From Prorocentrum cordatum (lineage: Eukaryota; Sar; Dinophyceae; Prorocentrales; Prorocentraceae), in contig CAUYUJ010020684.1 of the NCBI GenBank assembly GCA_963575745.1, forward strand, positions 1 through 64,000: a stretch of DNA of 64,000 nucleotides, in the 5' to 3' direction. Shown in pieces: positions 1 to 9,437 of the stretch. The position numbers and the translations under genes were made by a program. The notes below the pieces were generated by a model that had not been told where the DNA came from, made no database searches, and was given only the letters and a program-made list of their open reading frames with translations. How positions within the stretch are numbered: position 1 is the first letter of the stretch; each line of letters starts with the position of its first letter.

Positions 1-1438
1 TTTTTTGAGGCTCACCGGGTTACGTTTCAATGAAGGGTTCCCGGGGTTGCGCAGGAGGAGGAGAAGGGGGAGGAGGAGGAGGAAGAGGAGGAGGGGCAGG
101 AAGAGAAGGAAGAGGAGGAGGAGGAGGCCACCGTCCGCGGTGGAGAATCTGGCGATTGCCGCGATTGGTGGCCCGCCTGCCGCCGCCTGTCCGCTTAAGC
201 TGCCCCTCTCTGCTGAAGTTGCCCCCTCCGTCGCGCGGCGAGGACGGTCCCTGGTGGGCCTGGGGCGCGCCCGCCAAAGACATCCTGCCGTGGACGAGCC
301 CCAGGGGATTAGAGGGCCCTGCGAGTTCCCGGGGCCCAGGAGATTAAACCCTCCTCGTCCGCTGCGCGGAGGGTCTCTGGCAGAGACTCTCGGGGATCCC
401 CGCGACCCTTCGCCAGTGCAGTCCGCGAATCCATGTTCGCCGCTGCTATCCTTCCTATCCGTCCTTCCCCGCAGCGCGGCGGCTGCGCGCCCCTCGCGAG
501 GCTCGCGAACTAGCGGAGGCCAAGCATGCAGCTTTCGGCTTCCATCCCGAGTGGTAGGTGCTGCCAGGGGGGGCGCTGCCGGGGGTTGCCCCGAGTCGCG
601 CCCCGCGCTTTGTTTTTGCGTTGCGCCGCGCGGCAGTGTACCCGTCGCGGGGGAGGGGTTCCGGGGTTGCCCCGAGTCGCGCCCCCGCGCTTTGTTTTTG
701 CATTGCGCCGCGCGGCAATTTACCCGTCGCGGGGGAGGGCTTCCGGGGTTGCCCCGAGTTGCTTTTTTCAATCCTCCCATGCCCTCCCGCCAATAAACTT
801 GCGCGGCGCATTTACTTGCATGTGTTTGATTCGTCCGTCTACATGGCTTTTACTTGCGTTCATTTGTTCTGGTCGCAGGATCTGTCTCTCTGACTTCGTC
901 GCTGAGATGGCGCGCCTGCTCTCGCCATCGCGGCCTCCTCTTCTTACTCCTCCTCCTCCTCGTCGTCCTCCTCCTCCTCTCTGCCGCCGTCGTCGTCGCT
1001 GCTACTACTCACCGCCGCCGCCAACGGCGTCGGCGCATTCATCGTCGCCGGGGCCGGCTGTTTCGAGGTCCCGGGGCGGCGCAACGGTTCCCGAAACCGA
1101 GGAGTTCCGAAAACACATCCGGCAGATTATCCCCCAGAGATTTCCGACTCGTCGGGGCAGAGATCGCCGTCGTCGTCGTCAATGGGGCCGGCGTTCTACC
1201 CCGAACCCCCCGTTCTGCCCCGAACCCCCCGCCGTCGGCGTCGTGGTCGTCGCCGCCGTCGTCGTCGTCGTTGGCGGCGGCGTCGGCGGCGACGCTCGCA
1301 CCTCAACGGGGGCGCCCGCCCTTGTCCCGAGCTCCCCGTCGTCGCCGCTGCCGCCGCTGTTGTGGGGCTCTCTTTTCTCCAAGCCCCTCGTCGTCGTCGT
1401 CGTCGTCGTCGTCCGCGGCGGGCGCGGCGACAGCATCC
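1..1438. repeat. GC-rich low-complexity region with 81-bp hairpin tandem repeat
   Basis: No convincing gene is visible. Bases 52-132 are a GGA/GAA purine run, and 945-1020 and 1380-1420 are CTC and CGT triplet runs. Between about 575 and 760 an 81-bp unit is repeated about 2.3 times. Each unit carries a G/C hairpin (GGGG-TTG-CCCC) at about 582-592, 663-673 and 745-755. Long open frames here are proline/arginine/serine-rich on both strands and are best read as GC-driven artefacts. The stretch 790-880 (cgcatttacttgcatgtgtttg) resembles the tail that follows the same hairpin near 30.3 and 36.8 kb. Confidence 0.6.
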
Positions 1439-3822
1439 ATGGCAATAGAGGTGCCACCGTTGCCGCCGTGCCTGGGCGGCCTTCCTCGGCCAAAGGGATG
1501 GCCTCGGGAGCCAGCGGCAGGGCCCTTGCTGCCGCCCGCCGCGGGCTTGGAGGGCCCCCCCAGCAGCGAACTGGCCGCGTTGCGAGCGGAACTCCGGGCC
1601 GAGCGCGCCGAGCTCCGCGGGGAGCTGGCCGCCCTGCGCGGTGAGCTGGCCGCTTTGCGCAGGGGGCTCCAAGCCAAGCGCGCCACCCGGCCCCGAGGCG
1701 CCGGCGATAGCTCCGGGCCGAGCGCGCCGAGCTCCGCGGGGAGCTGGCCGCCCTGCGCGGTGAGCTGGCCGCTTTGCGCAGGGGGCTCCAAGCCAAGCGC
1801 GCCACCCGGCCCCGAGGCGCCGGCGATAGCACCGCTAGGCCTGCCCGGCTGGATTCCGGGGTCGCGCCCAAGGACCCAGTAGAATTCATAGCGACGCTCC
1901 GGCGGGCCCACGCGGGGCGGCGGGCGGATCCGCAGGGCCAGTCGTGGCCTTGGACGGACGACGACGTCATTAACCGCCAGTGCAGCCTGGACGAGCGACG
2001 CGCCGAGCACGCCGTCACGCAGGAGCTTCTGCAGGCCGCCCAGGGGATGGACACGAAGGACAAGGTCGCGCTCAGCATCGCTGTGCGGTACAGGCAGTCC
2101 GCGCGGGGGGCTGCCGCGCGGTTCGCGGCCGCCATCCAGGGCGGATCTTTGGAGCGGGACGTCTTGGCACCGCTGACGCGGGAGTGCAAGGGTGAACTAC
2201 CGCCGTGCCGGAACGTCGTGCCGAAGGCGCAGCTCGCGGAGCAGCTTTGGCCCGCCGCTGCCGCTATTGCTGGGCGCGTCCCCTTTAACACGGTCTTGCA
2301 GGCGCGGGACTTCATCAAGCAACGTCTCGTCGCCGACGTCTCGCTCGACGGCGCCCGCGTCTCCCCGTTCAGTGCCGGCGAGGCACGTTGCCCTGTCCAC
2401 CGCTTCGATCGCCCTCTCGAGGTTCAGAGTTTTGTGGGGGCAGAGGGGGGGGCCTTCGTCAACGCCGCAGCCGGGCGCAGCATGAAAAATTGGCGCGTTG
2501 GGGCGGCCCCGGGGACCATTTTTTCAGGTTTTTGTTGCCAAAAGCGCCCTTCGCTCCCCTGCAAGGTTGCGAAGGACCTCGTCCACTTCGGACTTGTCCT
2601 TGACGGGAGCACCGCGCCCATGGAGACCGGGGCCCGGAAAGGCTTGGCGGCCGCCAAGAAGTTATTCCTGGATGAGCCGTGGTCTTTGTCGTCGCTGGCG
2701 GAGCGGGTGGGCTGCGACGAGTTCGGCGCGGAGATTCTCTGGTGCGAGTACGGGAAGTACGTCCGCGCCTGCGCCAACGGCGTCACCAGGGAATACGTCC
2801 CAAGGTATCGCAGGCAGCGCCGATCGGGCCGCCCAAAAACAGGGCCCTCGGAGGCGCCAGCGCCGCGGCCGTCGGAAGCCTGCCTGCCGCCCGACGAATG
2901 CGACGGGGACTTCGTCGAGGCGGGGGGCGATTCGCCCGGCAAGGGGTGTCAATTGTCGCAGGCCGGGGTGCCCGCGCCAAGAGCCCCGCAGGCGCGACCG
3001 ATGGCGGCTCCCGATGGCGCTGCGTTGTCGAGATCGGCGGATCCGCCGCCCGCGGTCCGGGGGGGAGGCGGTGCCGGGGATGCCCCGAGCCCACTTCCCC
3101 CCCCAGTCGCTGACGCGGGGCCGCCAGCGGGGCCAATGACGCAGCATATACTCGAAGATGCGCAGTATTTGGAGACGGCAGTACGGAGCACTTCGGGCAA
3201 GGAGTTGGTCTCCGTCCTGGGCGCCGGAATTGTCGCAGAATTGCTCAGCCGGCTCCGGGCGCAGGGCCAGCTGCAGGGCCCCGATCAGGCAGGGCCAGCT
3301 GACGAAAGGCCAGCTGTCGCAGGGCCAAGTGGCGGCGCCGAACAGGTCATGAAGCGGCGCCGCGTGGCGGCGGCGCCGCCGAAGTGCCTCCCTGCAGCGC
3401 AGCCGACGCCCCTCGCGGCGGCGCCGGCACCCGGCGTAGTGGCGGCGCGCCAGGCGGCGCGGCCAGGCGAAGCGGCGGAAGGGGCGCAGCCGACGCCCCT
3501 CGCGGCGGCGCCGGCACCCGGCGTAGTGGCGGCGCGCCAGGCGGCGCGGCCAGGCGAAGCGGCGGAAGGGGCGGGGCGCCGCCTGTCGCAGCGGCCGTGG
3601 CTGGCGGAACCGCCCGCCGGCCTCGACGATGCCAGGGCAGCCGCCGCTCAGGGGCGAGCGGCGCGGCCGGAGGCGCACGGGCGGAGCCAGGGCGGCGTGC
3701 TGGCGAAGGGCCAGGTGCTGCGCGCGCTGGCGAAGGGCCAGGGCATCCCGCACTACGGCAGCAAGACCGATTTGCTGGCCCGATTGCGTGCTGCGGGGAT
3801 TGCAGTCCCAGGGGTCGACTGA
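1439..3822 (+). CDS. Disordered protein with N-terminal coiled coil and C-terminal SAP-like motif
   Basis: I do not recognise the family. From ATG 1439 the frame encodes a proline-rich start and then a leucine/alanine/arginine heptad segment (ELAALRAELRAERAEL) that should form a coiled coil. A perfect 119-bp tandem duplication (1592-1829) then shifts the frame. Removing one copy joins this start to the long frame that ends at 3822, giving about 754 aa. The middle (about 2300-2810) has a more ordered, mixed composition with several cysteines. The later part is Ala/Pro/Gly-rich with a 29-aa repeat. The last 40 residues (AKGQGIPHYGSKTDLLARLR) fit the helix-extended-helix pattern of SAP DNA-binding motifs, so a nuclear chromatin role is plausible but inferred. 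A family-A type hairpin (3074-3089) lies inside the coding sequence. Confidence 0.6.
1592..1829 (+). repeat. Perfect 119-bp tandem duplication inside a gene
   Basis: Copy 1 is 1592-1710 and copy 2 is 1711-1829. The copies look identical by eye. The unit contains the coiled-coil codons. As 119 is not a multiple of three, it breaks the frame between the start and the body of the gene. The unit contains CCGAG-GCGCC, so a GC-AG intron of exactly one unit would restore the frame. GC 5' splice sites are common in dinoflagellates. A recent mutation or an assembly duplication is equally possible. Confidence 0.85.
3397..3570 (+). repeat. 87-bp in-frame tandem repeat (2 copies)
   Basis: Two near-identical 87-bp units (3397-3483 and 3484-3570) each encode 29 residues beginning AQPTPLAAAPAPG. 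They lie in the disordered linker before the SAP-like tail and keep the frame. Confidence 0.85.
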
Positions 3823-4312
3823 CGACGCGGCCGTCAACCAGGGAGGCTGTCGTCATCGCCATCGTCATCGCCATCGCCATCGCCATCGCCATCGCCATCG
3901 CCAACGCCTCCCTCTGACGACGTAGGGAGGGAGGGTGAGGAAGGGAGGAGGAACGGGATTTCTTGCCCCCGGAAAGTGTTTTGAAGAACCCGGGGGCCAC
4001 CTGGCGTCAAAGCCCAAAACACGTTTCGTCATCATGATCATCGCCATTTCGTCATCATGATCATCGCTACCGATGGCCTCCAAGATGGCTCCAAGAGCGC
4101 CCAAGAGAGCCCCATGAGCGCCTCAAAGGAGCCAGCTTCGCGAATCCCCACCCGCCCATCCTAAAACAGCCACTCTAGCGAAGTGCAGAAAGCAAGGCGG
4201 CAACACGCAAACCGCAACATGCATCCGGAACGACTGCGACAACACGCACGCGAGTAAACCCATGTTACACCCATTGTAAGACAATGCGCAAAACGCGTCA
4301 CTTACTCCAGAT
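3823..4312. other. Intergenic stretch with CATCGC hexanucleotide repeat
   Basis: Bases 3846-3903 are a (CATCGC)n-like microsatellite. At 4025-4065 a short unit (TTCGTCATCATGATCATCGCCA) is repeated twice. No gene or RNA is visible. Confidence 0.6.
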
Positions 4313-4334
4313 CCGTAAGACTTTTGGTCTCAAG
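4313..4334 (+). other. Relict spliced leader (DinoSL-like)
   Basis: The segment reads CCGTA-AGAC-TTTTGG-T-CTCAAG. It matches 17 of the 21 leader positions with one inserted T: the 5' CCGTA and the 3' TTTTGG/CTCAAG blocks are intact. It ends 42 bases before ATG 4377. Genomic leader relics mark genes re-inserted from trans-spliced mRNA (mRNA recycling in dinoflagellates). Confidence 0.75.
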
Positions 4335-4376
4335 CCGTTCGAGCGTCTGCCAGCGACGCAGTGGGCCCAGCGCCCG

Positions 4377-4985
4377 ATGGCTAGCCAGAATGAAACCTTG
4401 CCCGAGCAATACGATTCTACGGCAGGCGGCCTCGTCCTCCCGACGTTCAACCACGAGGACGCCATGGGCACCCAGATGAAGGAGAAGATCGAGAACGTCG
4501 GCCCCGTCGACATCGTCGATGATGACCCGCCAGTGCCTCAGGCAGCAGCGGCGCAGGCACCTACGCCGTCGACGAGCAGGACGTCGTCAGCATCGGCTCC
4601 GCCAGTGTCGGCATTGCCCCGTGAGATCGGCACGCAGCAGCCGCATAAGGTCGGCCAGCAGGCGCCAGAAGTCCTCCAGGAGCCGCCGCCCGAGGTCGGC
4701 CAGAAGCCAGCGGGCGGCCAGAAGCGCAGCGCCGACAGCCGGGAGGAGCGCAAGAAGAAAAAGACGAAGCTGGTCGAGGAAGAAGCGGTGGGCAGCCCCG
4801 GTGGTCGCAGCATGTCGTTGAAGTTTTCGCACACGTACCAGAGATTGTCGGATATGCCGCCCGCGGTGGGGATGGTGTTCAGACAGATCTTGGAGGCTCC
4901 TGAGAATTACCAGACGCCGACAGACACCAGGGAGGTTTTCACAGTCACGCACAAGGCGGAGCGCTACGACTGTTCCAGCTCATAG
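4377..4985 (+). CDS. Hypothetical 202-aa protein with basic NLS-like patch
   Basis: Family not recognised. I chose ATG 4377 rather than the upstream in-frame ATG 4284, because the leader relic at 4313-4334 lies between them and would mark the mRNA 5' end. The protein starts MASQNETLPEQ. It has an acidic segment (VDIVDDDPPVP) and an Ala/Ser/Pro-rich linker, then a Gln/Pro-rich stretch with repeated VGQ motifs and a strongly basic run (REERKKKKTK) that could be a nuclear localisation signal. The C-terminal 60 residues (LKFSHTYQRLSDMPP onward) look folded. Stop is TAG at 4983-4985. There is no paralogue in the window. Confidence 0.6.
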   Translation: MASQNETLPEQYDSTAGGLVLPTFNHEDAMGTQMKEKIENVGPVDIVDDDPPVPQAAAAQAPTPSTSRTSSASAPPVSALPREIGTQQPHKVGQQAPEVLQEPPPEVGQKPAGGQKRSADSREERKKKKTKLVEEEAVGSPGGRSMSLKFSHTYQRLSDMPPAVGMVFRQILEAPENYQTPTDTREVFTVTHKAERYDCSSS

Positions 4986-6048
4986 CGGCTGGAAAACAAA
5001 CCAACGTTTTAATTGTACAATCGTTTTATTGTTGCCAGTTGGTCGAGGGAAATGCGGATCAGTATTTTTTCACATGCATCGAGTCTGCTGTCGGCATTGT
5101 TTGATGCGGCCAGGCAAATTAAGGAAACCGTCCCTCCACGATCCCATGGCCCCAAATTGGTTCCCAGCGAAGTCCTCAAGCCACTGGCGCAACCAAGATT
5201 GCCAGGCGGCGGCCAAGCGCGCAGCCTGTGGCGCAACCAATGGGAGATCATCCAAGGCACGAAAAAACATGTGGCGCAGCCGACCCTCAAGGCGCAACTC
5301 ATGGCATAGCCTATGGCATAACCTGTGGGATAACCTATAGCACAACCTGCGATATAACCTATAGCCCAATAGCGCTACATCCCTATAGCCTTAAAGCCTT
5401 TGAGCCCTATAGCCCTAAGCCGGGATAGGGGGCGGCGCAGCCTCTGCATAGATGCGGCGCAGGGAAAAGGATGACGAGAACAAGGGATAGGAGATCTGGT
5501 GTCACGGCGGGGCCGTGGCCGCCTGGGACACCGAAATTATGGGAGGCCCTAGGCCCGTTTGATCTCGCACATGTCCGCGCAACCCTCGCACAGATCGCGG
5601 GGTCTGGCGGAGGGGGCGGAAGCCCCAACGTCGCGGCTGGCGCGTGCCCCGCACGGGAGCTGTTATACGCTCCCCGTGAAGCCCCGGCGCGCGGGAGGAG
5701 GGCGGTGAGGAGAAGGGGGAGAGGGCGGGAGGGAGGCCGCGCTCAGGGGGCCGCGCTCCGATCATGTATCGACCGCGTATTGGAGCCGCATGGGAGTTGT
5801 ATTGGCGAAGGTGTTAGAAAGCCCCCGCATGGGAGTTGTATTGGCGAAGGTGTTAGAATTGCCCCGAAAGGTGTTGAACTGGCCCTGGGAGGCATTCGGG
5901 ACACCACGCGAGGTGTTATACAGCCCGGGGAGGTGTTATACGGCACCTGGAAGTGTTTTACGGCCCCCGGGGAGATGTTGTACGCTTCCCGGGGAGGTGT
6001 TGCACGCTTCCGGGGCAGGGCCCGTTGGGGGGGGCTCCCCGAGAGCTC
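4986..6048. repeat. Intergenic region with ATAACC/TATAGC and GTGTTATACGG short repeats
   Basis: Bases 5295-5415 contain a degenerate repeat of 'cctatagc/ataacctat'. From 5905 to 6005 a unit close to GTGTTATACGGCCCC recurs about six times, and the same unit returns at 35.13-35.56 kb. Bases 5797-5862 hold a 36-bp unit (GCATGGGAGTTGTATTGGCG) in two copies. The long open frame that runs through here joins the next gene, but it crosses these repeats and I do not regard it as coding. Confidence 0.6.
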
Positions 6049-6217
6049 GATCCGCGGCGGATGTTCCCCCGTGGGGAATCGGAGCCAGATTCTCCACGGG
6101 AGATCACCCGCTGCGGACAGGGTCCGTCGGAGGGCCTCCGAGAGCTCCGTCCGCGGCGGATGGTCTCCCGTGGGGAATCTGGGCCAGATTCTCTATGGGA
6201 GAGCCTCCGCCGCGGAC
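6049..6217. repeat. Two 69-bp foldback repeats (family E)
   Basis: Units at 6049-6118 and 6149-6217 are imperfect palindromes. The 5' arm begins GTCCGCGGCGGA-TGGTCTCCC and the 3' arm ends GGGAGA...TCCGCCGCGGAC, with the arms meeting at GGCC. The spacing is 100 bp. Four more units lie at 33.76-34.92 kb. Confidence 0.85.
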
Positions 6218-6434
6218 AGGGTCCGCTCGGGCCCGTGAGCGCCTCCCCCGGAGATTTCGTTTGCCATGGACAACATATAAATTTACGCATAGGGAACGCA
6301 GAGGGGCAGTAGATTCGACAATCGGAGATCTTGACGCGGCAGGTTATGATTTCGTTCCCGTCGGACATTCTGCAACGGCCCAGACTGAGCCCACTGGCCG
6401 CGCGCCTGTCTCTGTTCCGTCGTTGTCGCCGCTC

Positions 6435-8240
6435 ATGGCTGCGGATTGGGCTGCCGAGGTGGCGGCTCTGCGCCAGCGCGTCTCCGCGTTGGAGGCGGAA
6501 CTCGTCTTCGTGCCCGTAACGGTGCTTGCCGACAACGCGCCCCCGATGCATTTCGAACTCAGGTCGGGAGCTCCCTTTTCCAAAGTGATGAGACGCTGGT
6601 GCGTGGAGCACGGCGCTCCCGAAGCGGAGGTTCAGTTTCAGTGTCATGGAGCTGTGTTGCGCGCGGCGGACACTCCCAAACATCTTCCGCCAGGGGCGGT
6701 CCGCGACGGCGCCGTGACCGTTTACGTCACGGAGGCGGGCGCCGCCGTCCCTCCCGCGACGCAGCCATCGCCCGGGGCGACAGCGGTTGGTGACCGCGGG
6801 CACGCTCAGACACTGGCGTTCCCAGGAGCTTCCGCCGAGACAAAATTCTTGGCGCAAGGCGGAACGGTATCAGAGAGGCAGGTGGAACACTCGCCGCCGC
6901 GTGTCGCGCCGCTGCAGGACATCAGGCTTGGCCTGCCTGAGCGTCCGTCTCCAACGCAGCCCCTGCCAGCCCAATTGCCGCAGACAGGCTCTCGCCTGTT
7001 CGGCTGTGCTGCTGCTGCCTCCAGAAGAGCGTCAGACGAGGACGCAGCAACCAGGGCTTACCCGCTCCGACTCAGCGAGTGGAACGAGGACGAGGTCGGC
7101 CTGCCCCGCAATCTCATCATCAAGCCGCGCGGCCACCAAGCCTTCGGCCAGCCCTTCGGCCAGCAGCGCCCAGCGGAGCCGCCGGCCATGTCAGTGGGCG
7201 CGGAGGATTCCGACGAGGAGGAGCTCCTGTCGGCGCCTCCTTCGTCGTGTCCGTCCCCGCGGGCGGCTCGCATGATGATGCAAGATTGGGTGGGCGCGGA
7301 CCTGCGATGCGAGGAGGCGGCGCGACCTGCGCCTCGGCTTATTGCCGCGCCGCCAGGAGCAGCGCTCTGGGCTGACCAAGTCGCCGGCTGCTGCTCGACG
7401 GACCCAGCGGCGCCAGAGCATGCAGTTCCTGCGCGGGCGTCGCTGGGGTCGCTGGGGGGTCCCGAGTGGAAGCGGCGCCGGATGGCGCAGGCGGACGCGC
7501 CGAACCCCTGCCTGTTGGCAATGTTCCCCATGCAGGACTGGTGCAAGGCGGGGCGGGTGCAGTCAGGGGGGCCAGGAGTTTTCGTTGAGGGGGTTTCGGT
7601 AGAACTGTCGCGGTCCTTGCGTCGAGATCGAAGCGCCGCGGTTTCGGCGTTTGCGGTTTCGATCCCCCAAAACATCGGGGGGTATTCGGAAAGAGCCACG
7701 GCCGCGGCGTTCTCTGCCGCTGCCGCTGCAAGTCAAAAATATATTCGACCGCCTCTTCAGGAAGCGCCGGGGTGCCCAGCGGCGTGGTTAGATGTCGGCG
7801 CCGCAGGCGGCAGTGGCAATGGCGCCGCCGGCTCGCTGGCGGTCTCGGCATCGTCGGTGGCAGCGCCGCGTGGGGGTGCGGCGACGTCGGGCGCGGAGAC
7901 ATCGCGCGGCGCTTTGGAGGCTGTGCCGCCGGCGGCTGCGACAGCGGCGGCGCCGGCGGCAGAGGCGGGGGCATCGCGCGGAGCAACGGCGGCAGCTCCG
8001 CTGGGGGCCATCCCAGCGCAGCGCGCTCCGCGGCGGCTGCGCCAGGTGAAGTGGGGCCGCTGCACCTTATGTGGATTCGCGCGTCGGCTGGTTGTTCCAC
8101 AGCAGAGCCTCTACCGCGGGGAGCCCATGCTCGGTTGCTCGCGGTGGCCCGCTTGCAATGGCGGCCTGGAGCGCGTCCCTCCGCATCTACAGGGGCAGCT
8201 GCCGCGCAGGGTCATGTTCAGGATGCGCGTTGATTCGTAG
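6435..8240 (+). CDS. SUMO-like domain protein with C-terminal zinc ribbon
   Basis: A 601-aa protein from ATG 6435. I prefer this start because upstream in-frame sequence falls in foldback repeats. Residues about 8-22 form a short coiled coil (VAALRQRVSALEAEL). Residues about 23-102 match the SUMO / Rad60-SLD ubiquitin-like fold: VFVPVTVLADN, a HFELRSGAPFSKVMRRWC helix region, FQCHG and TPKHL, as in SUMO. There is no C-terminal Gly-Gly, so it is a SUMO-like domain within a longer protein and not a conjugated modifier. The middle is disordered with acidic patches (SDEEE). At residues 543-573 CTLC...CSRWPAC gives a four-cysteine zinc ribbon like those at topoisomerase C-termini. A role in SUMO-linked DNA repair or chromatin is inferred. 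The last codons and 3' flank recur at 46.35-46.56 kb. Confidence 0.7.
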   Translation: MAADWAAEVAALRQRVSALEAELVFVPVTVLADNAPPMHFELRSGAPFSKVMRRWCVEHGAPEAEVQFQCHGAVLRAADTPKHLPPGAVRDGAVTVYVTEAGAAVPPATQPSPGATAVGDRGHAQTLAFPGASAETKFLAQGGTVSERQVEHSPPRVAPLQDIRLGLPERPSPTQPLPAQLPQTGSRLFGCAAAASRRASDEDAATRAYPLRLSEWNEDEVGLPRNLIIKPRGHQAFGQPFGQQRPAEPPAMSVGAEDSDEEELLSAPPSSCPSPRAARMMMQDWVGADLRCEEAARPAPRLIAAPPGAALWADQVAGCCSTDPAAPEHAVPARASLGSLGGPEWKRRRMAQADAPNPCLLAMFPMQDWCKAGRVQSGGPGVFVEGVSVELSRSLRRDRSAAVSAFAVSIPQNIGGYSERATAAAFSAAAAASQKYIRPPLQEAPGCPAAWLDVGAAGGSGNGAAGSLAVSASSVAAPRGGAATSGAETSRGALEAVPPAAATAAAPAAEAGASRGATAAAPLGAIPAQRAPRRLRQVKWGRCTLCGFARRLVVPQQSLYRGEPMLGCSRWPACNGGLERVPPHLQGQLPRRVMFRMRVDS

Positions 8241-8393
8241 CTCTCGCGCCCTGCCAGCGGCGGTGCCGCGGTGCCACTGTGCACTCGCGCTCAATTAGCT
8301 CATGGTCAGCGTAAATCGGCGTCGCACAAGGGGCGCGTATTGCGTTGCTCTCTCGCTCTCAGTCTCTCTCTCTCTCTCTGTGTCTCTCTCTCC

Positions 8394-8424
<31 letters not shown>

Positions 8425-8600
8425 TTTCTCTGTGCATCGTCCGAGGGGGGCGGGGCGCTTCCGGGGTTGCCCCGAGTTACGCCCTGGCCCTCTTATATCC
8501 TTTCATTTACACATGTGGCACTGGCGCGTGATTTTGCGCGTGCCGCATTTATTTGCATATATATGCCCTGCCGCATTTATTGCATATGTTGCCCAGGGGC
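8241..8600 (+). repeat. 3' flank of the SUMO-like gene with CT tract and family-A hairpin
   Basis: Bases 8361-8434 are a (CT)n tract. A family-A hairpin (CCGGGG-TTG-CCCCGAG) is at 8461-8476, 221 bases after the stop. Homology with 46345-46560 starts in the last codons of the gene (about 8205) and runs to about 8545, except for about 120 bases including the CT tract that are missing from the other copy. The sequence is therefore probably transcribed 3' UTR that was copied elsewhere. Confidence 0.7.
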
Positions 8601-9323
8601 TCGCATGCGCCATGGACCCCGTCGTAAATGTCATCTGCGGCGTCGACCACTTATCAATGTCATCTCCGTCATCGCCGCCAGCGCGGTCGGTGCATCGGCG
8701 GCTAGCGGCTGGACGAGGAGGAGGGCGGAGGGGGAGAAGATCAAGGAGGAAGAGGTTGAGGAGGGGGCAGAGGAGGGGGGCGGGGACGGGTGCGAGTGTC
8801 CCGGGCTCCTCGGGTCTCAGAGCCTCATATGTGCATGGGAGGCCCTATGCGTTCCGCGCGGTTCCAGGCAAGACGTGAAACCCGGGCTGTTTTTGCACAG
8901 CTGCGGCGTGGACAGAGTGCACAGCTGCGGCGTGAGCAGATGGCGGGAAAAAAAAAAACATCGCGGCCTCTGCCCCACGAGGCACCTAAGAGACTTCAGA
9001 TGGCCCCAGCGAGAAGGGCCCAGCGAGAAGGGCTCCTCGGGGCCCAGCAATCCCGCCCGCCTCGATGAGAGACTGGGCGAGCCTCCGCGCTGAGAGGGTT
9101 CTGACAAAGGCCTTCCTGGCCCAGGTTCCTGGATGGCCCAGAGAACGATCTCGAGGAGATGGAGGAGCAAGAGGAGGAGGCGGAGTAGGTCACGCACCCG
9201 AGGACATGAGCGAGGCTCAGAGAGGAAGGAGGTGGGAGAGGAGTAGTTCCAGCACTGGTGCGGCGTTAGTGATGCCCCTCACACCGATCGTGGCCGCCGA
9301 GCGTGAAACATCTCGCCCCCTCT
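8601..9323. other. Intergenic stretch, no gene seen
   Basis: Purine-rich (GGA/GAG) between 8710 and 8800 and 9140-9200, with a short duplicated unit (CACAGCTGCGGCGTG) at 8896-8935. Open frames are short and biased in composition. Confidence 0.5.
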
Positions 9324-9344
9324 CTCAAGCCGGTTTGGCTCAAG
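9324..9344 (+). other. Relict spliced leader (DinoSL-like)
   Basis: AAGCC-GG-TTTGGCTCAAG matches 16 of 21 leader positions, including an intact 11-base 3' end. The bases just before (CTCAAG at 9324-9329) are also a leader 3' end, as expected if a second, older relic lies in tandem. It is 93 bases upstream of ATG 9438. Confidence 0.8.
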
Positions 9345-9437
9345 AGTGTTTATTATTTCAGGCCGCGCAGCGTGGCCGCTCGTGACTGTAGAGGTGCGGC
9401 AGCGCGCGCCTCGGCGTGCAGTCTGGCGGTCAAAACC

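Noticed and set aside
6357-6376. CCGT-x-G-xx-CATT-x-TG as another leader relic upstream of the SUMO-like gene
   Set aside because: Only about 13 positions match with gaps, and the diagnostic GGCTCAAG end is absent.
5790-6434. Upstream extension of the SUMO-like gene to ATG 5790
   Set aside because: It runs through the GTGTTATACGG repeats and two foldback elements; ATG 6435 gives a compact protein start.
8345-9093. Plus-strand ORF of 263 codons starting in the CT tract
   Set aside because: It begins as Ser/Leu repeats from CT dinucleotides and continues through the hairpin and purine runs; no domain and no leader relic.
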